Assembly: GCA_033816765.1 (NCBI GenBank)
Contig: CM066290.1
Coordinates: 992,001-1,056,000, forward strand
DNA length: 64,000 bases
Direction of reading: 5' to 3'
DNA from: Nothopassalora personata
Lineage: Eukaryota > Ascomycota > Dothideomycetes > Mycosphaerellales > Mycosphaerellaceae
Below the pieces are notes generated by a model, which saw only the letters and a program-made list of their open reading frames with translations, was not told where the DNA came from and searched no databases. Of this stretch, positions 1-9,579 are shown one piece after another (within the stretch, counting starts at the first letter, position 1; the number at the start of each line of letters is the position of its first letter). The position numbers and the translations under genes were made by a program.

Positions 1-590
1 GAAACTCCTACCACGGCCGCAAAGAGTGCGCCTGTCGCAGTCACGAACAGTGCACCAATCGCGGTCGATACACTTCCCAGCTTGCAAAAGGAAAAGCAAG
101 CCCTCACCGCTGAAGTCCGGGCGCTCAGAGCCGCTCAAGAGGCCATCGAAGATATATGGATCAAGCAGATCTCACTGCTCGAACGAGCACTTTTGAAGTA
201 CTCGGTTGACAGCAGCATTTCAACTGAGCCGCTACCAAGATGCCGCAACTGTGGCGGAACCGAATCCGTCGGCTTGCGCGAGGTGCCCAACGGACGTCTA
301 CACTTGTGTCATGCTTGCGGGCTGCAGCAGGCTCGGCAAGGCAAGAACCCAGAGCCACAGCATGACCATGGCCTAGGGGAGGAGACCAAGCGTCTGAAGG
401 CAGAGAACATCGCTTTGAGCAGCGAGGTGACTGCCCTGAAGAAACGTAAGCAAATCTCCATGTTCGACTTGATCTAGTACTGACTGTGTACCTAGGGCTT
501 GCTACAGCAGAGAATGCTGTGGTTGGCTGGGGAGCGCCGCCGACCGCCTCTGGTTACGATAAGGTCGTTGTTGATCTCACGGCAGACTGA
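1..590 (+). CDS. GATA-type zinc finger protein, 3' part (5' end outside window)
   Basis: The frame is open from base 1, so the gene begins upstream of the window. It contains one GATA-type finger, Cys-x2-Cys-x18-Cys-x2-Cys (CRNC at 241-252, CHAC at 307-318). On either side lie short Leu/Glu/Lys-rich, coiled-coil-like stretches. GATA fingers bind GATA-core DNA, so a nuclear regulator is inferred from this motif alone. The plain frame stops at TAG 475-477. A typical fungal intron can however be read at 446-495 (gtaag donor, tactgac branch, cctag acceptor). Removing it extends the protein by 31 residues to TGA 588-590, and I prefer that form. cDNA would settle it. No other domain is visible in the part present. 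Confidence 0.6.
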
Positions 591-772
591 TGGCAAAGGC
601 TTCAGGCTGATTGCACTCATCTGGATAAGCCCAAGATACACATGGCGCACTCATACAGCTGCTTTGGCTGCCTTTATCACAGGGTCGTTGGGGTCACAAT
701 GGTGCATCTTTCGAATGACTCATCGTATCGCCGCTCATGCATACCTCTTCACGCACCGACATACAGTCCACC

Positions 773-1281
773 CTACATGATCAGGCTACCTCCAAGATCC
801 AAACCCGGCAGGGTCCTCATTCTCGTACACCACCATTTCCCGCCCATCCGCCTAAACTCCACAATACTAACGCTTGACCCTCCGGAATCCCCAAGCTGAC
901 TGCTCGCATCAACAACTCCGCCTTTCCCTCCCTCACATCGATCCCGCAAACATCCGTGTCGACGACTTCGTTCCGATATCCGGGACAAGCAGCTGCCAAA
1001 GACTTCCACTGGTCGAGGAGCGTGATTAGTGACATGGCTTTTTGGTGGCTGATGTCGATGCCAATGTTGTCTAGGAGTGGAGGCTTGCCGTAAGGCTCAT
1101 TGCGGAAGGATGCAGCATAAGAAGTCCATGGGTCCTTTGAGATGTCGAAGTTGCGAGAGTCAATGGCTTCGAGTGAGGAGAGGATGATAGTGGTGAGGTA
1201 GCGTCCTATTGCATCTTTATTTTGCGCACGGCTAAGCGTGATTGAGCTTTCCTCACAGTCAGGCTCTGAGGTACAAGCCAT
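773..1281 (-). pseudogene. NTF2/SnoaL-like small protein, apparently frameshifted
   Basis: The frame from ATG 1281 gives 154 residues ending at 817. Its first ~120 residues look like a compact alpha+beta cone-fold protein: a long N-terminal helix with SRNFD, a segment beginning DPWTSYAASFR, then alternating strands. Its C terminus is not protein-like. The next minus-strand frame, ending at 773, carries what looks like the missing last strands (VSIVEFRRMGGKWWCTRM). NTF2-like proteins commonly end with a V-x-E-F-R-R...G-K-W-W-C strand pair. There is no room for an intron between the two segments, so a 1-base frame change near 860-880 is inferred. This is either real decay or a sequence error. 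Function is unknown; the family includes small enzymes and binding proteins. Confidence 0.45.
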
Positions 1282-1750
1282 GAGTAGAGACTCTCTTCAA
1301 TCGTGAGGTGAACTGGACATCACATCTGCAGTGCAACACCGTCGAGTTCCCGCATTGCCCGCTGTACGACTCACACACGTCCTGATGCCACGAGCAGCAA
1401 CACGAGTAGGATTGCTTGTGCACGAGAATCCGTCCGCGTAGTCTCAGCTGCCACTGCAAGCTTTTCCGCAGGTACATACAGATACTGTTACCTCAGATCA
1501 TCCTAGGAAGGAGGCTGGGTGGCTTCAGGCTATCACGTGCCCGAAGCTTCTTCCTTTGCTTGTGCCGATCAAGCAAATTCTCTTGGTGATCTGCGCACCA
1601 CCCAACTTTCATCACGATGCACAAATGCGTTGACGTCAGGGCAGCCCAGTTCGCATGCATATATCTACATTCTACAGTACAAGAAGCACGGTAAGTCTTT
1701 GTGACTGCGTTTCGTTGTCCCTGCCCTCCTGGTCCATATTTTCCGTCAAG
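1282..1750. other. Intergenic region upstream of the acid phosphatase
   Basis: I see no convincing gene here. The stretch contains a CACGTG palindrome (1534-1539) and a TATA-like AT patch (catatat, about 1657-1663), which fit a promoter for the gene starting at 1751. Confidence 0.5.
1534..1539. promoter_or_regulatory. CACGTG E-box, possible Pho4/NUC-1-type site
   Basis: The palindrome CACGTG lies about 215 bp before the start codon of a secreted acid phosphatase. In yeast and Neurospora, phosphate-starvation bHLH regulators (Pho4, NUC-1) bind CACGTG in front of phosphatase genes. The site is seen; its use for phosphate control is inferred. Confidence 0.4.
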
Positions 1751-3151
1751 ATGCTTCGCGCAGCTTTCCCTCTGCTGGCACTCCCGGCGCTGTCGCTGGC
1801 ATCGAGCCAACAGCAGCCACTGTACTCGGAGTACTCCTTCAACCCACTGGAGCATCTCGCGGGCGTAGCACCATATTTCGAGCCAAGCGATCCACCGCGA
1901 GACCCGAATCCCCCGCAAGGCTGCGAAGTCACTCGCGCGGCATACCTTGTTCGCCATGCTGCGATCAATGCCAACGACTTCGACTACGAGTCCTACCTAG
2001 AACCGTTCACAGACAAGCTCAAGAACACGACGGTGGACTGGAGCAAGATCCCAGATCTGTCGTTCCTTTCGAAATGGACACCACCAGCGCTCAAGGAACA
2101 GGAGCGTGTGACAAGGAGCGGCAAGTTGGAAGCATCACAGCTGGGAGTACAGCTCAGCTTTCGATACCCGAGGCTCAATCTGCCAAAGAGAGTATGGGCA
2201 AGCACAGCAGAGCGTACAGTCGTCAGCGCAGAGGCTCTGATTCGTGGCTTTGAAATGGAAGAGGATGAGATCGAGCTCGTGCAGATCTATGAAGGCGAAG
2301 AATCAGGAGCAGACAGCTTGACACCATACAAGTCGTGCCCGGCATATTCTTCCTCTCGTGGGTCTTCGCAGAGTCAAGCGTACGCTAAGCGCTACACTGC
2401 ACCGATTCTCGCTCGCTTGCGTGCCCAGGCTCCTGCCTTCAACTGGACGTCGGACGATGTGATTGGCATGCAAGAGTGGTGTGGATATGACACTGTTGTC
2501 CGTGGCAGCTCCCCATTCTGCTCGCTGGACCTTTTCAGTCCGGATGAATGGCTTCAGTTCGAGTACACACAAGATTTGATGTACCATCACAACACTGGCT
2601 ATGGAAATCCTATCTCGGGCGCGATTGGGTTTCCATGGTTGAACGCGATCGCAAACTTACTCGCATCGAACGACTCGGACGATCAGGATATCTACGTGTC
2701 CTTCACACATCGTGAGCTCCCGCCCACAGTCCTTGTAGCTATGGGCCTGTTCAATAACTCAGCCATGACTGGAGCCAACGACGTCAACGCTACCATGCCA
2801 ACCACTCAAGTCAACTACCACCGCCAATGGGTCAGCTCCTACATCCTGCCATTCTTGACAAACATCGCTGTGGAGCAGATGAACTGTTCGGCATCGTACG
2901 GATACGAGAACGCGACTGATCCTACCTACTACCGGGTGCTGGTGAACCAGAGCCCACAGACTCTGCCGGGGTGCTACGATGGACCGTTGGAGAGCTGCTC
3001 TGCCGCAGGCTTTGCGAGGTTCGTGCAAGAGAGAGGCGAGGAAGTCGGTGACTTCGGCTCTGTTTGCGGAGTCACGTACGATAATTCGACCGATATTATG
3101 GCTTTCTACACCAACAGTACCTTGAAAGGCGAGACTGTTGGGAAGAAGTAG
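1751..3151 (+). CDS. Secreted histidine acid phosphatase (clade-2 histidine phosphatase)
   Basis: 466 residues from ATG 1751, the first Met followed by a clear signal peptide (MLRAAFPLLALPALSLASS). The mature protein carries the N-terminal catalytic Arg-His of histidine acid phosphatases as LVRHAAINAND (about residue 65). About ten N-glycosylation sequons and many Cys are present, as expected for a secreted glycoprotein. The family removes phosphate from organic esters, sometimes phytate, through a phospho-histidine. Two oddities are visible. The classic RHGxRxP is replaced by RHAAINAN, and the C-terminal HD pair appears as FTHRELPP (about residue 318). Substrate range may therefore differ from true phytases; I believe fungal relatives share the THRE form but could not check. 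The gene is intronless. A CACGTG site upstream fits phosphate control. Confidence 0.85.
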   Translation: MLRAAFPLLALPALSLASSQQQPLYSEYSFNPLEHLAGVAPYFEPSDPPRDPNPPQGCEVTRAAYLVRHAAINANDFDYESYLEPFTDKLKNTTVDWSKIPDLSFLSKWTPPALKEQERVTRSGKLEASQLGVQLSFRYPRLNLPKRVWASTAERTVVSAEALIRGFEMEEDEIELVQIYEGEESGADSLTPYKSCPAYSSSRGSSQSQAYAKRYTAPILARLRAQAPAFNWTSDDVIGMQEWCGYDTVVRGSSPFCSLDLFSPDEWLQFEYTQDLMYHHNTGYGNPISGAIGFPWLNAIANLLASNDSDDQDIYVSFTHRELPPTVLVAMGLFNNSAMTGANDVNATMPTTQVNYHRQWVSSYILPFLTNIAVEQMNCSASYGYENATDPTYYRVLVNQSPQTLPGCYDGPLESCSAAGFARFVQERGEEVGDFGSVCGVTYDNSTDIMAFYTNSTLKGETVGKK

Positions 3152-3406
3152 GAACATGCATTGCCAGTAGAATAGCACGCCTGACGATAATGTAATCATT
3201 GAGTTCTACCGCATGGTCTATAGCAGGAACCATCCGTTGTGCTCGAAACAGGAGAGACAAGCTAGGTTGTATCCTCCAACCACGACACGTGATTGTGTGC
3301 ACGACAATGATGACGTTCCTCTCCATCTACGACTCCAAAATGACTTTACATGTTCATGTTCGCACTGCATCAAATGGGCTGCGTGAGCCACCGTAAGCCC
3401 TGCAGG

Positions 3407-4123
3407 ATGTCCGAAACTCCTTCAATGAATTGGGCGAAAGTTGCAAGTTCACTTTCCACAAATGCACAGAACCAAACTCAACCGCATCCGCCCAACAAGA
3501 CCACAGCGCCCTCGAAAGATGCAACTTCTGAGGCACAGGGAAGTTCTCTGACGCCTACTAGGCGGCATTCTCCTTCGCCCTCGCATGTCCCTCAGACGGC
3601 TGGCGAAGACGAAAACCTCTACGTATTAACCTTAGTCACGGACAAGCCTCTTCATGAGCGTATGACCGATCTGCGGAGGGAATACTTCCCAAAGCGCATC
3701 AACAAGCTCGCTGCTCACCTGACGCTCTTCCATGCTCTTCCGGGAAGCAAATTGGACAATAGCATTTGCCATGAGAAACTGCTTAAGGAGAAGTTCATGG
3801 CGATACAGATCCGGCTTGAGGAAGTTACTGCGGCGTTGTCGTTTTCGCAGGTTGTACAGCGCCATATACTCGTCCCGAGAAATGACGACAGTAGTACACC
3901 CACCACGAGGAAACGCCCTGACAGTCCGTGCCGTCATCGGCCTGAGATCTGGCACACAGACAGCGGAAGTCTTACCACCACTGCCATTGATTTCCATCGC
4001 CGGCTCGCTCAAGATAAACTCGGTAATAGCGCGGCTCAGTCTTTGCAGAATACCTCTCGCCACATCTTGGAAGAGAGCGTTGCCATTAAGATGCTCTGCT
4101 TTGGAGGACTTTCTAATCATTGA
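3407..4123 (+). CDS. 2H phosphoesterase (2'-5' RNA ligase-like), C-terminal half doubtful
   Basis: From ATG 3407 there is a ~60-residue disordered Ser/Pro/Thr-rich leader. It is followed by a recognisable 2H-superfamily N-terminal half: a YVLTLVTDKPLHE strand, a helix with REYFPKRINKL, then AAHLTLFHALP with the first H-x-T motif. 2H enzymes hydrolyse or ligate 2',3'- or 2'-5' RNA phosphates and need a second H-x-T/S motif. None is visible downstream. After about base 3780 the translation becomes low-quality and runs antisense to the minus-strand frame 3632-4633. I infer that the real domain is truncated, or that its 3' half was replaced or lies in unrecognised exons. Confidence 0.5.
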   Translation: MSETPSMNWAKVASSLSTNAQNQTQPHPPNKTTAPSKDATSEAQGSSLTPTRRHSPSPSHVPQTAGEDENLYVLTLVTDKPLHERMTDLRREYFPKRINKLAAHLTLFHALPGSKLDNSICHEKLLKEKFMAIQIRLEEVTAALSFSQVVQRHILVPRNDDSSTPTTRKRPDSPCRHRPEIWHTDSGSLTTTAIDFHRRLAQDKLGNSAAQSLQNTSRHILEESVAIKMLCFGGLSNH

Positions 4124-4633
4124 CCAGCGCGTGCCAGAGTTGCCGCCACTGCCTCCTCCAGCATCGATATGAGCCCAGGACGTTTTCTTCCAGAAGCGTT
4201 TCAAGACACCATGATCTTCACGCTTCTGTCGTTCGGAGAGCTCGCCGCCAGCCATAGTGTCAATGTACTCCAGCGCACCAGGCGATTCCAAGAGTAGCGA
4301 CGCTAGACGGAGTGGTGTTTCTAAGAGAGAGTAATCAAATTCGCTGTGGAACTTAGCTTTGTCGAAGATCTGGTGGATTGTATTATTGAGGGGAACGAAG
4401 GTGCTGTTGTTAGCAAGAGTAAGTGGTTCATCGCGGTAGTTGAGGAATTTGGAGCAGCAGTACGTGATACATGGGTTGGCGAGCCTTGCATGGCCTATGT
4501 TCTGCTTGCGGCGAGGGCATCCGAAGGAGTAGCATGGGAAGGAAAACATCGCGCTGTTCAGTCTGCAATAGACAGAGTAGCAGGGCAGCAGGCCGGGGAT
4601 GACGCCGGGGTTCGTAGGTTGAGGAGTGTCCAT
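3632..4633 (-). CDS. Unknown protein with Cys-rich N-terminal motif
   Basis: An open frame of 333 codons. Upstream, a splice-acceptor-like ttctgacag precedes a few in-frame codons before ATG 4633, so an earlier exon is likely. The N-terminal part contains GVIPGLLPCYS...CYSFGCPRRK, a spaced cysteine motif that reminds me of the stretch before the DH domain of fungal Rho1 exchange factors. No DH, PH or CNH domain follows. The remainder is charged and of unknown fold (FWKKTSWAHID, VVISRDEYMALYNLRKRQ). The last ~150 codons overlap the plus-strand 2H phosphoesterase frame. I do not recognise the gene; it could be a truncated relative or a lineage-specific protein. Confidence 0.4.
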   Translation of the reverse strand: MDTPQPTNPGVIPGLLPCYSVYCRLNSAMFSFPCYSFGCPRRKQNIGHARLANPCITYCCSKFLNYRDEPLTLANNSTFVPLNNTIHQIFDKAKFHSEFDYSLLETPLRLASLLLESPGALEYIDTMAGGELSERQKREDHGVLKRFWKKTSWAHIDAGGGSGGNSGTRWSMIRKSSKAEHLNGNALFQDVARGILQRLSRAITEFILSEPAMEINGSGGKTSAVCVPDLRPMTARTVRAFPRGGCTTVVISRDEYMALYNLRKRQRRSNFLKPDLYRHELLLKQFLMANAIVQFASRKSMEERQVSSELVDALWEVFPPQIGHTLMKRLVRD

Positions 4634-5241
4634 GTTCTTGTCTACGATCTGTCAGAAAGAAAACCCGGAAAGTATGCTGTCCCGCAGCAGTCGAGAACGA
4701 ATACAAGTGCCAGAAATTTGCAGATACGGCGCAGCCGGTAAGGAATGGAGTGAAGTCTTGCTCAGAAGTCTCATCTAGAGCTTAAGGGAACAAAGGGCAA
4801 CGACAATGTAAGAGCGACAATGCGCCCGTGTTCGGCGTGTCGCATGAAAAGCACGTTCTGGCCTGCTCTTTGTTCTTTACACGGATTGTGTCTACAGATC
4901 GATGTTTGGGAAATTCATACTTTGGACAAGTCACCACGTCCACGGAGCACTGTCGAATGAAATAGATCTGAAAAGCAGATTTGGCCAGTCTATGAGCACC
5001 CATGTCTGTGGCCTCCTAGCCAAATTGCTGGCGGAGAATCCATGTAGGCCTGTCCCATACCCGTGTTGTTACAAACGTTGTGACACACTTTTTCCGCTAA
5101 TCCAAGCATTTGCTCTCCGTCATATATCTATGACCGTGAGCTGTGAACTGTCTGCCGGCCATTTCGAAGCACCATCACCCATAACATCTCGTGTCCCACA
5201 GCTCATGCTCCTGCATCGCGCCACCATGCAGCTCGAGAACT
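4634..5241. other. Intergenic, no gene recognised
   Basis: Only short overlapping frames without recognisable motifs. A possible 5' exon of the minus-strand gene ending at 3632 may lie just above 4640. No repeat or RNA gene seen. Confidence 0.4.
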
Positions 5242-5718
5242 CTATGCGTCCCCGCCGGCATCAGGACGAGTCTTCTCCTCCCCATCAGTCACAGCAGGAG
5301 GCCAGTCCGCCGGTACCGCATTGCCTTCCGTCAAACAGATGCGCTCAGCCTGAAAAGGGACATCCGGGTAAGACTGCTGCAGAGCGTCGATCGTTGCGAT
5401 GTTGCTTGTTGGGTCCGCAGGTGTGCTGAAGGAGAGAGTGGTCTGACCCAAGCCGTCATCCTGGCAGAGGTAATGACCAACGTACTTGACGGCGTTGCGA
5501 ATGTTGTCCTGGATCGATGGGCAACCGCCGCCGTTGATGAAGGGCCGTCCGATGTGGACCTTGTAGCAAGTCTGGGCGGATCCATGGCCTTGGGAGCAGA
5601 AGGAGACGTCGCAGGTTGCTGTGTTGGCGGCGATGGGGTTGATTTGCTTGAGAGGAGTTGCTATCGCACTTGAGAGAGTGCTGAGTAGGATTGTAGCGAG
5701 GAAGATGAGGTTATTCAT
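5242..5718 (-). CDS. Small secreted cysteine-rich protein
   Basis: 158 residues from ATG 5718. I chose this Met rather than longer upstream starts because it opens a clean signal peptide (MNNLIFLATILLSTLSSAIA). The mature part has six cysteines (TCDVSFC, TCYK, GGGC, YLC, RIC), an even number suited to three disulfides. It is otherwise rich in Gly/Ser/Pro/Asp with an acidic tail. Size, secretion signal and cysteine content match the usual profile of apoplastic small secreted proteins or candidate effectors of plant-associated fungi. I do not recognise a family, and no function should be assumed. The gene is intronless and stands alone. Confidence 0.65.
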   Translation of the reverse strand: MNNLIFLATILLSTLSSAIATPLKQINPIAANTATCDVSFCSQGHGSAQTCYKVHIGRPFINGGGCPSIQDNIRNAVKYVGHYLCQDDGLGQTTLSFSTPADPTSNIATIDALQQSYPDVPFQAERICLTEGNAVPADWPPAVTDGEEKTRPDAGGDA

Positions 5719-6521
5719 GTTGGGAGCGTGTAGGTAGTCGATGTTGTTGATGAGAAAGGTGGAATAGTGCGGATGGATTTTGCAAGGAAAGGCCTTTACT
5801 CTCCTCGTGGAAGTGCTCTGTTGCTTTTGGTCGATCTTGCTTCGTGTCGTGTGTTGTAGTTTCTGCTTGAACTCGTGACTAAGACTTGGTAGCAGTTTCG
5901 AGCTGTAGTGGAAGGATGTACATGGTCTGCTGTGAGACATATGCAAATGGTTAAGCTCATTCCAGCGGCATTGTCTGAGCGCTATGTGTTCAGAAGTCAC
6001 ACAATGCAGTCTTTCACCTGTTGCAGGTAGTGAACCTAGGCCGAGTTCAGAGTAATGCATTGGGCTTCCTGGAAAGTCAATTCACAAAGGAGTGGGCAGC
6101 ATTCTCTGCCTACACAGGCCTTTGTCAAGGTCTGTTAGCAGCAGCTTAGCACTTGCGGCCCCGAGACGCATCCCAGCACCCGAACGCCCTGGTCCGATAT
6201 TGATTAGGTGAACGATGATAGTTGAAGGTGTCAAGCATCAACCAAGGTAGTATCGGCAGGAGCTTTTTTCCATGAGCACCACCTCAATCCTGAGTGGAGC
6301 CCTGGGATGGAAAATGATGGGTGTATTGCAAATCCTCCTCAACTGGCAGATTTCCATGTCCCGAGAACCTCTTAACTGACCTTCCTCCTTCAGACATATA
6401 GAATTCCCGTTGGAAGATTCTTTCTCCATCAATACAAGGTACTCCTGTTCGCCATGGCCTCTCATGTCAGCCATAGCACATGTGATTACCCGAAGTACAT
6501 TCTCACCCATTAGCCTGCATT
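5719..6521. other. Intergenic, no gene recognised
   Basis: About 800 bp between the secreted-protein gene and the broken monooxygenase. No frame has protein-like composition. It presumably holds the promoters of both. Confidence 0.4.
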
Positions 6522-7771
6522 GTGGCATCCTCACCACACTGTGAAGACTATGATACTACCATCGTGTCACCCATCAAGCCAGTCATCGCAATCCTTGGAG
6601 CTGGCCCAGCAGGACTAATGCTCGCCCGTCTTCTCAGACTCGCAAGGTTCCCATACACAATCTTCGAGCGAGACCCATCAGCAACACATCAACGACTTCG
6701 TTGAAACAGTGGTACCTTGGAAGATCACACCAACACAGGCCACCTCGCTGTCAATAGAGCCGGACTTCAGAGACAAAGCACGCTGGAATGTCTCCACCTC
6801 AATCGCAGACAAAGACGGCAACGTCGTGATGAGCATGCAACGCGAAGGCGAACGAGATCGGCCCGAGATCGACCGCAAAGACCTGAGGAGCATGCTGTTG
6901 GACTCTGTTAAAGCTGGCACCGTCCGGTGGGACTCGAAAGTCAAGGAGGTGCACAAGGGTGAAAATGGATTAATGTCTGTCCACTGCACCAGCGGCGAAA
7001 TCGAACCTGGATTCAAGCTCGTGGTTGGTGCAGACGGTGCGTGGTCGAAAGCGAGAAACCTGATAAGTGGTCCGAAATGCTGTTGCTTTGGACAAATGTG
7101 CCAAGTCAGTCCAGATTACGTCCAGCAAGCCACAATACAGCGGTGTGACATACCTGGACAAAATGTCCACCCAGACAACCCACACTACGCTGCTGCCTTG
7201 TCACTTGCACGACGTGGTAACTATATCGGCATGGAAGGCCGGAGACTGATCGTCGCAATGAAGCTGGGCAATGTGCATACTGTATCGCTGTCGGTCTCTA
7301 GATGTCGGAGCAGGGAAGAACGATAATGCTGCCCTTGTTGATAATCCTGGCAAGCTTCGTCAGTCGAGACTGAAGGAGCACTTCGGAGACTGGCCAAAGA
7401 TTCATACCGATTTGATCAGACACAGCGATGGCCACTTCCACATGTGGCTATTGTTCTCGTTGCTGACGATGCCCTGATCTGGAAAGGCGTCCCTGGTGTG
7501 ACTCTGGTGGGCGATGCTTCACATCTGGCTGTAAGAAACGGCGATGGAGTTGATGTTGCACTGTATGACAGCTATTGCCTTGAGATCGTCAAGTACGGTC
7601 AAGGCAACCTGGACGCAGCTGTGGCAGAGTATGAGAAGGCAATTTTTCTTCGCGCCGCAGCAACGGATCGACATTCGATTTGGTCCCAACGCGCCAGCAA
7701 AGGGGGAAGAGATGTATGGCGCAAAGCCGGAAGCTTACGCAGCACCTAAGCAGAAAAAAAATCGACAGTAG
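6522..7771 (+). pseudogene. TetX/salicylate-hydroxylase-like FAD monooxygenase, degenerate
   Basis: Pieces of one class A flavoprotein monooxygenase appear in order but in changing frames. First comes a Rossmann GxGxxG segment (AILGAGPAGLMLARLL) with FERD at the end of strand 2. Then an in-frame TGA at 6702-6704 is followed in the same frame by TLEDHTNTGHLAVNRAGL. The next frame takes over near 6765 (SIADKDGNVVMSM, RPEIDRKDL, LVVGADGAWS). Switches follow near 7120 (KPQYSGVTYLD) and 7170 (RRGNYIGMEGRRLI). The FAD-binding GD motif VTLVGDASHLAVRNGDGVD lies near 7500, and the last helix changes frame near 7640. No in-frame ATG precedes the Rossmann segment. These enzymes hydroxylate aromatics with NAD(P)H and FAD. 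Several breaks without splice signals mark this as a dead copy. Confidence 0.75.
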
Positions 7772-7856
7772 CATAAGAACAGAGGGTTGCCATTGTGGCG
7801 GCGTACAATCATTTCGTAGGATAGCACTAGATATTCAAATTATCATGAAGGCGTGA

Positions 7857-9575
7857 TCAATAGACAAGCAGAGCGCTTCGAATCTTCTTGAAGTCTGGGG
7901 TGCCCCATCCAGTGGCAGCATCCCAAGATGACTTGGCTGGGAACCCGGTTCTGCGACATTATTAGCTAGTGTTTTGGATTGATGCTGGCGAATTCCACTT
8001 ACGTGTTGCATCCAGTGACACTGCCTTGAGTAATGTCGTTGAAGCCTTTGGCGCCCACGCCAGAGTAGATAAGAGGGTTGAGGAAGCCGAGAGGTGGTCG
8101 ACCAGCCGCGAGCAGCGCATCGTTGACGTTGGTGAGGACTAAGCATGTTAGCCACATGCTGCGCCCGGCATAGTACATTCTTTGAACTTACCACCAGCCG
8201 CAGCGGGAGAAGAAACGCTAGTGCCATCGATACCATTATCAGTGCCGTTAGCCGTGATGATGAACCGATAACCTTGAGCGGCAATGTCTGGATAGGCCCG
8301 GCCGTTGGGGTTGTACAGACCCTTATTCAAGCTGCCGATGCTCTCGAGGTAGTTGCTAACGGCTGCCTTCTGGTAAGCTGGCGCCGGGAAGTGTTCGGAA
8401 AAGCCGCCGCCAGCAACATAACCGATGTCAGTGTCGAAGGCGACAACCTCTCGGTTAATGCCGCGCGTGCCACCAACAGTCGTGATATAAGGGCAAGATG
8501 CAGGGAAAGAGGGCAGGAATTTGTAGGTGTTCTTGCCATCATTGGATCGACACGTCCCATCTTTACCAACTCCATTGTCGCCCGAGGAGAAGAGCAGAGT
8601 CACACCTCGTGCTCCCAGGGCTGCAAACTCAGCGCAGACTCTTGATGCATAGTTCTGCGGGACAGTCTGCTCGTCGTCGCCATATGATGTGGTAACAACG
8701 AACGGGACACTAGGCTGAGTCGAAACGTAGTTGACCCAGGTCAAATATGGCTCGTTGGTGTTAGTTAGGGTAAAGAGGTCAGCTTTGAAAGGAGGCATTC
8801 CGCCCGTCGAGTATGTGGTAAACTTGGTAGGGTAAACGAAACCTCCAACCATCTAAGAGCATATTAGCCTTGCAAGACATCATACGTTGAAGCACTATCA
8901 CGAGCCTGAACGTCTAGGTTGGCCTCAGCAATGTCTGGGTTGGGGCTCTGGTTGTTAGCGCCACCATCAATGACCTGATAGTCGTATTTGTAGTTCGGAT
9001 CGGCATCCGCACGGTACTTCTGTAGCCAAATCTTGAAGTCGGAGTAGATTGGAGTCTGGTTGAGGTAGTTCGTCGTGCCAACATAGTTCAGATTTGGTAC
9101 CTTTGGTGTGTAGTCGACGGTGTTATACAAAGAACGCAGGCACAGACTTGTCATTCTCTCCGGGTTGCAGACGGCACTGAGGTTTCCGGAGGCGGCCGCA
9201 GCATTGCCGGCGACAGACTGAATTCTGGAGGTAGCTGGTGTGCCATCAAGATCAACAATCATGGAGTCGGAAGAACGCTTTTCCAGGTCTGCGTGTGAGA
9301 TGCCCCTCAGCTTGGACGGGTTGCCGAAGTAGTTAGTTGGCGCAACGACATCAATCATGTCATGGAGGTGCTTGGGCAAGCCATACTTCGTGGTGCGAAC
9401 CACGCGATCGCCATTATCGTTTTCGTATTCGTGGTATTCAGTGTCTAGGAGCTCTTCAACCTGGGACACTGGCAGAGCTACCACAAGCCAATCCTTGGCA
9501 GGCGTGTACTCCAGATCCTCAAGACGAACGTTGCTGCTCTCGAGCCAATCGTGCACGGCATCAAGGGGTCAACGT
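7857..9575 (-). pseudogene. Tripeptidyl-peptidase-type sedolisin (S53), prodomain damaged
   Basis: The catalytic part is complete across four exons: 9575-8906, 8852-8192, 8138-8003 and 7950-7857. The introns at 8139-8191 and 7951-8002 are canonical. The intron at 8853-8905 needs a GC donor to keep frame. Sedolisin landmarks are present: EANLDVQ (catalytic Glu and Asp), LLFSSGDNG (oxyanion Asp) and GTSVSSPAAAG (catalytic Ser), ending in SSWDAATGWGTPDF, a typical calcium-site tail. Family members are secreted acid proteases with an ~180-residue propeptide. Here only the last ~95 propeptide residues are readable. Just upstream of DAVHDWLESS the frame hits TGA, no acceptor is available, and fragments of earlier propeptide sit in other frames. 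No signal peptide was found. It is either a recently damaged gene or one with a sequence error near 9570. Confidence 0.65.
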
Positions 9576-9579
9576 CTGT

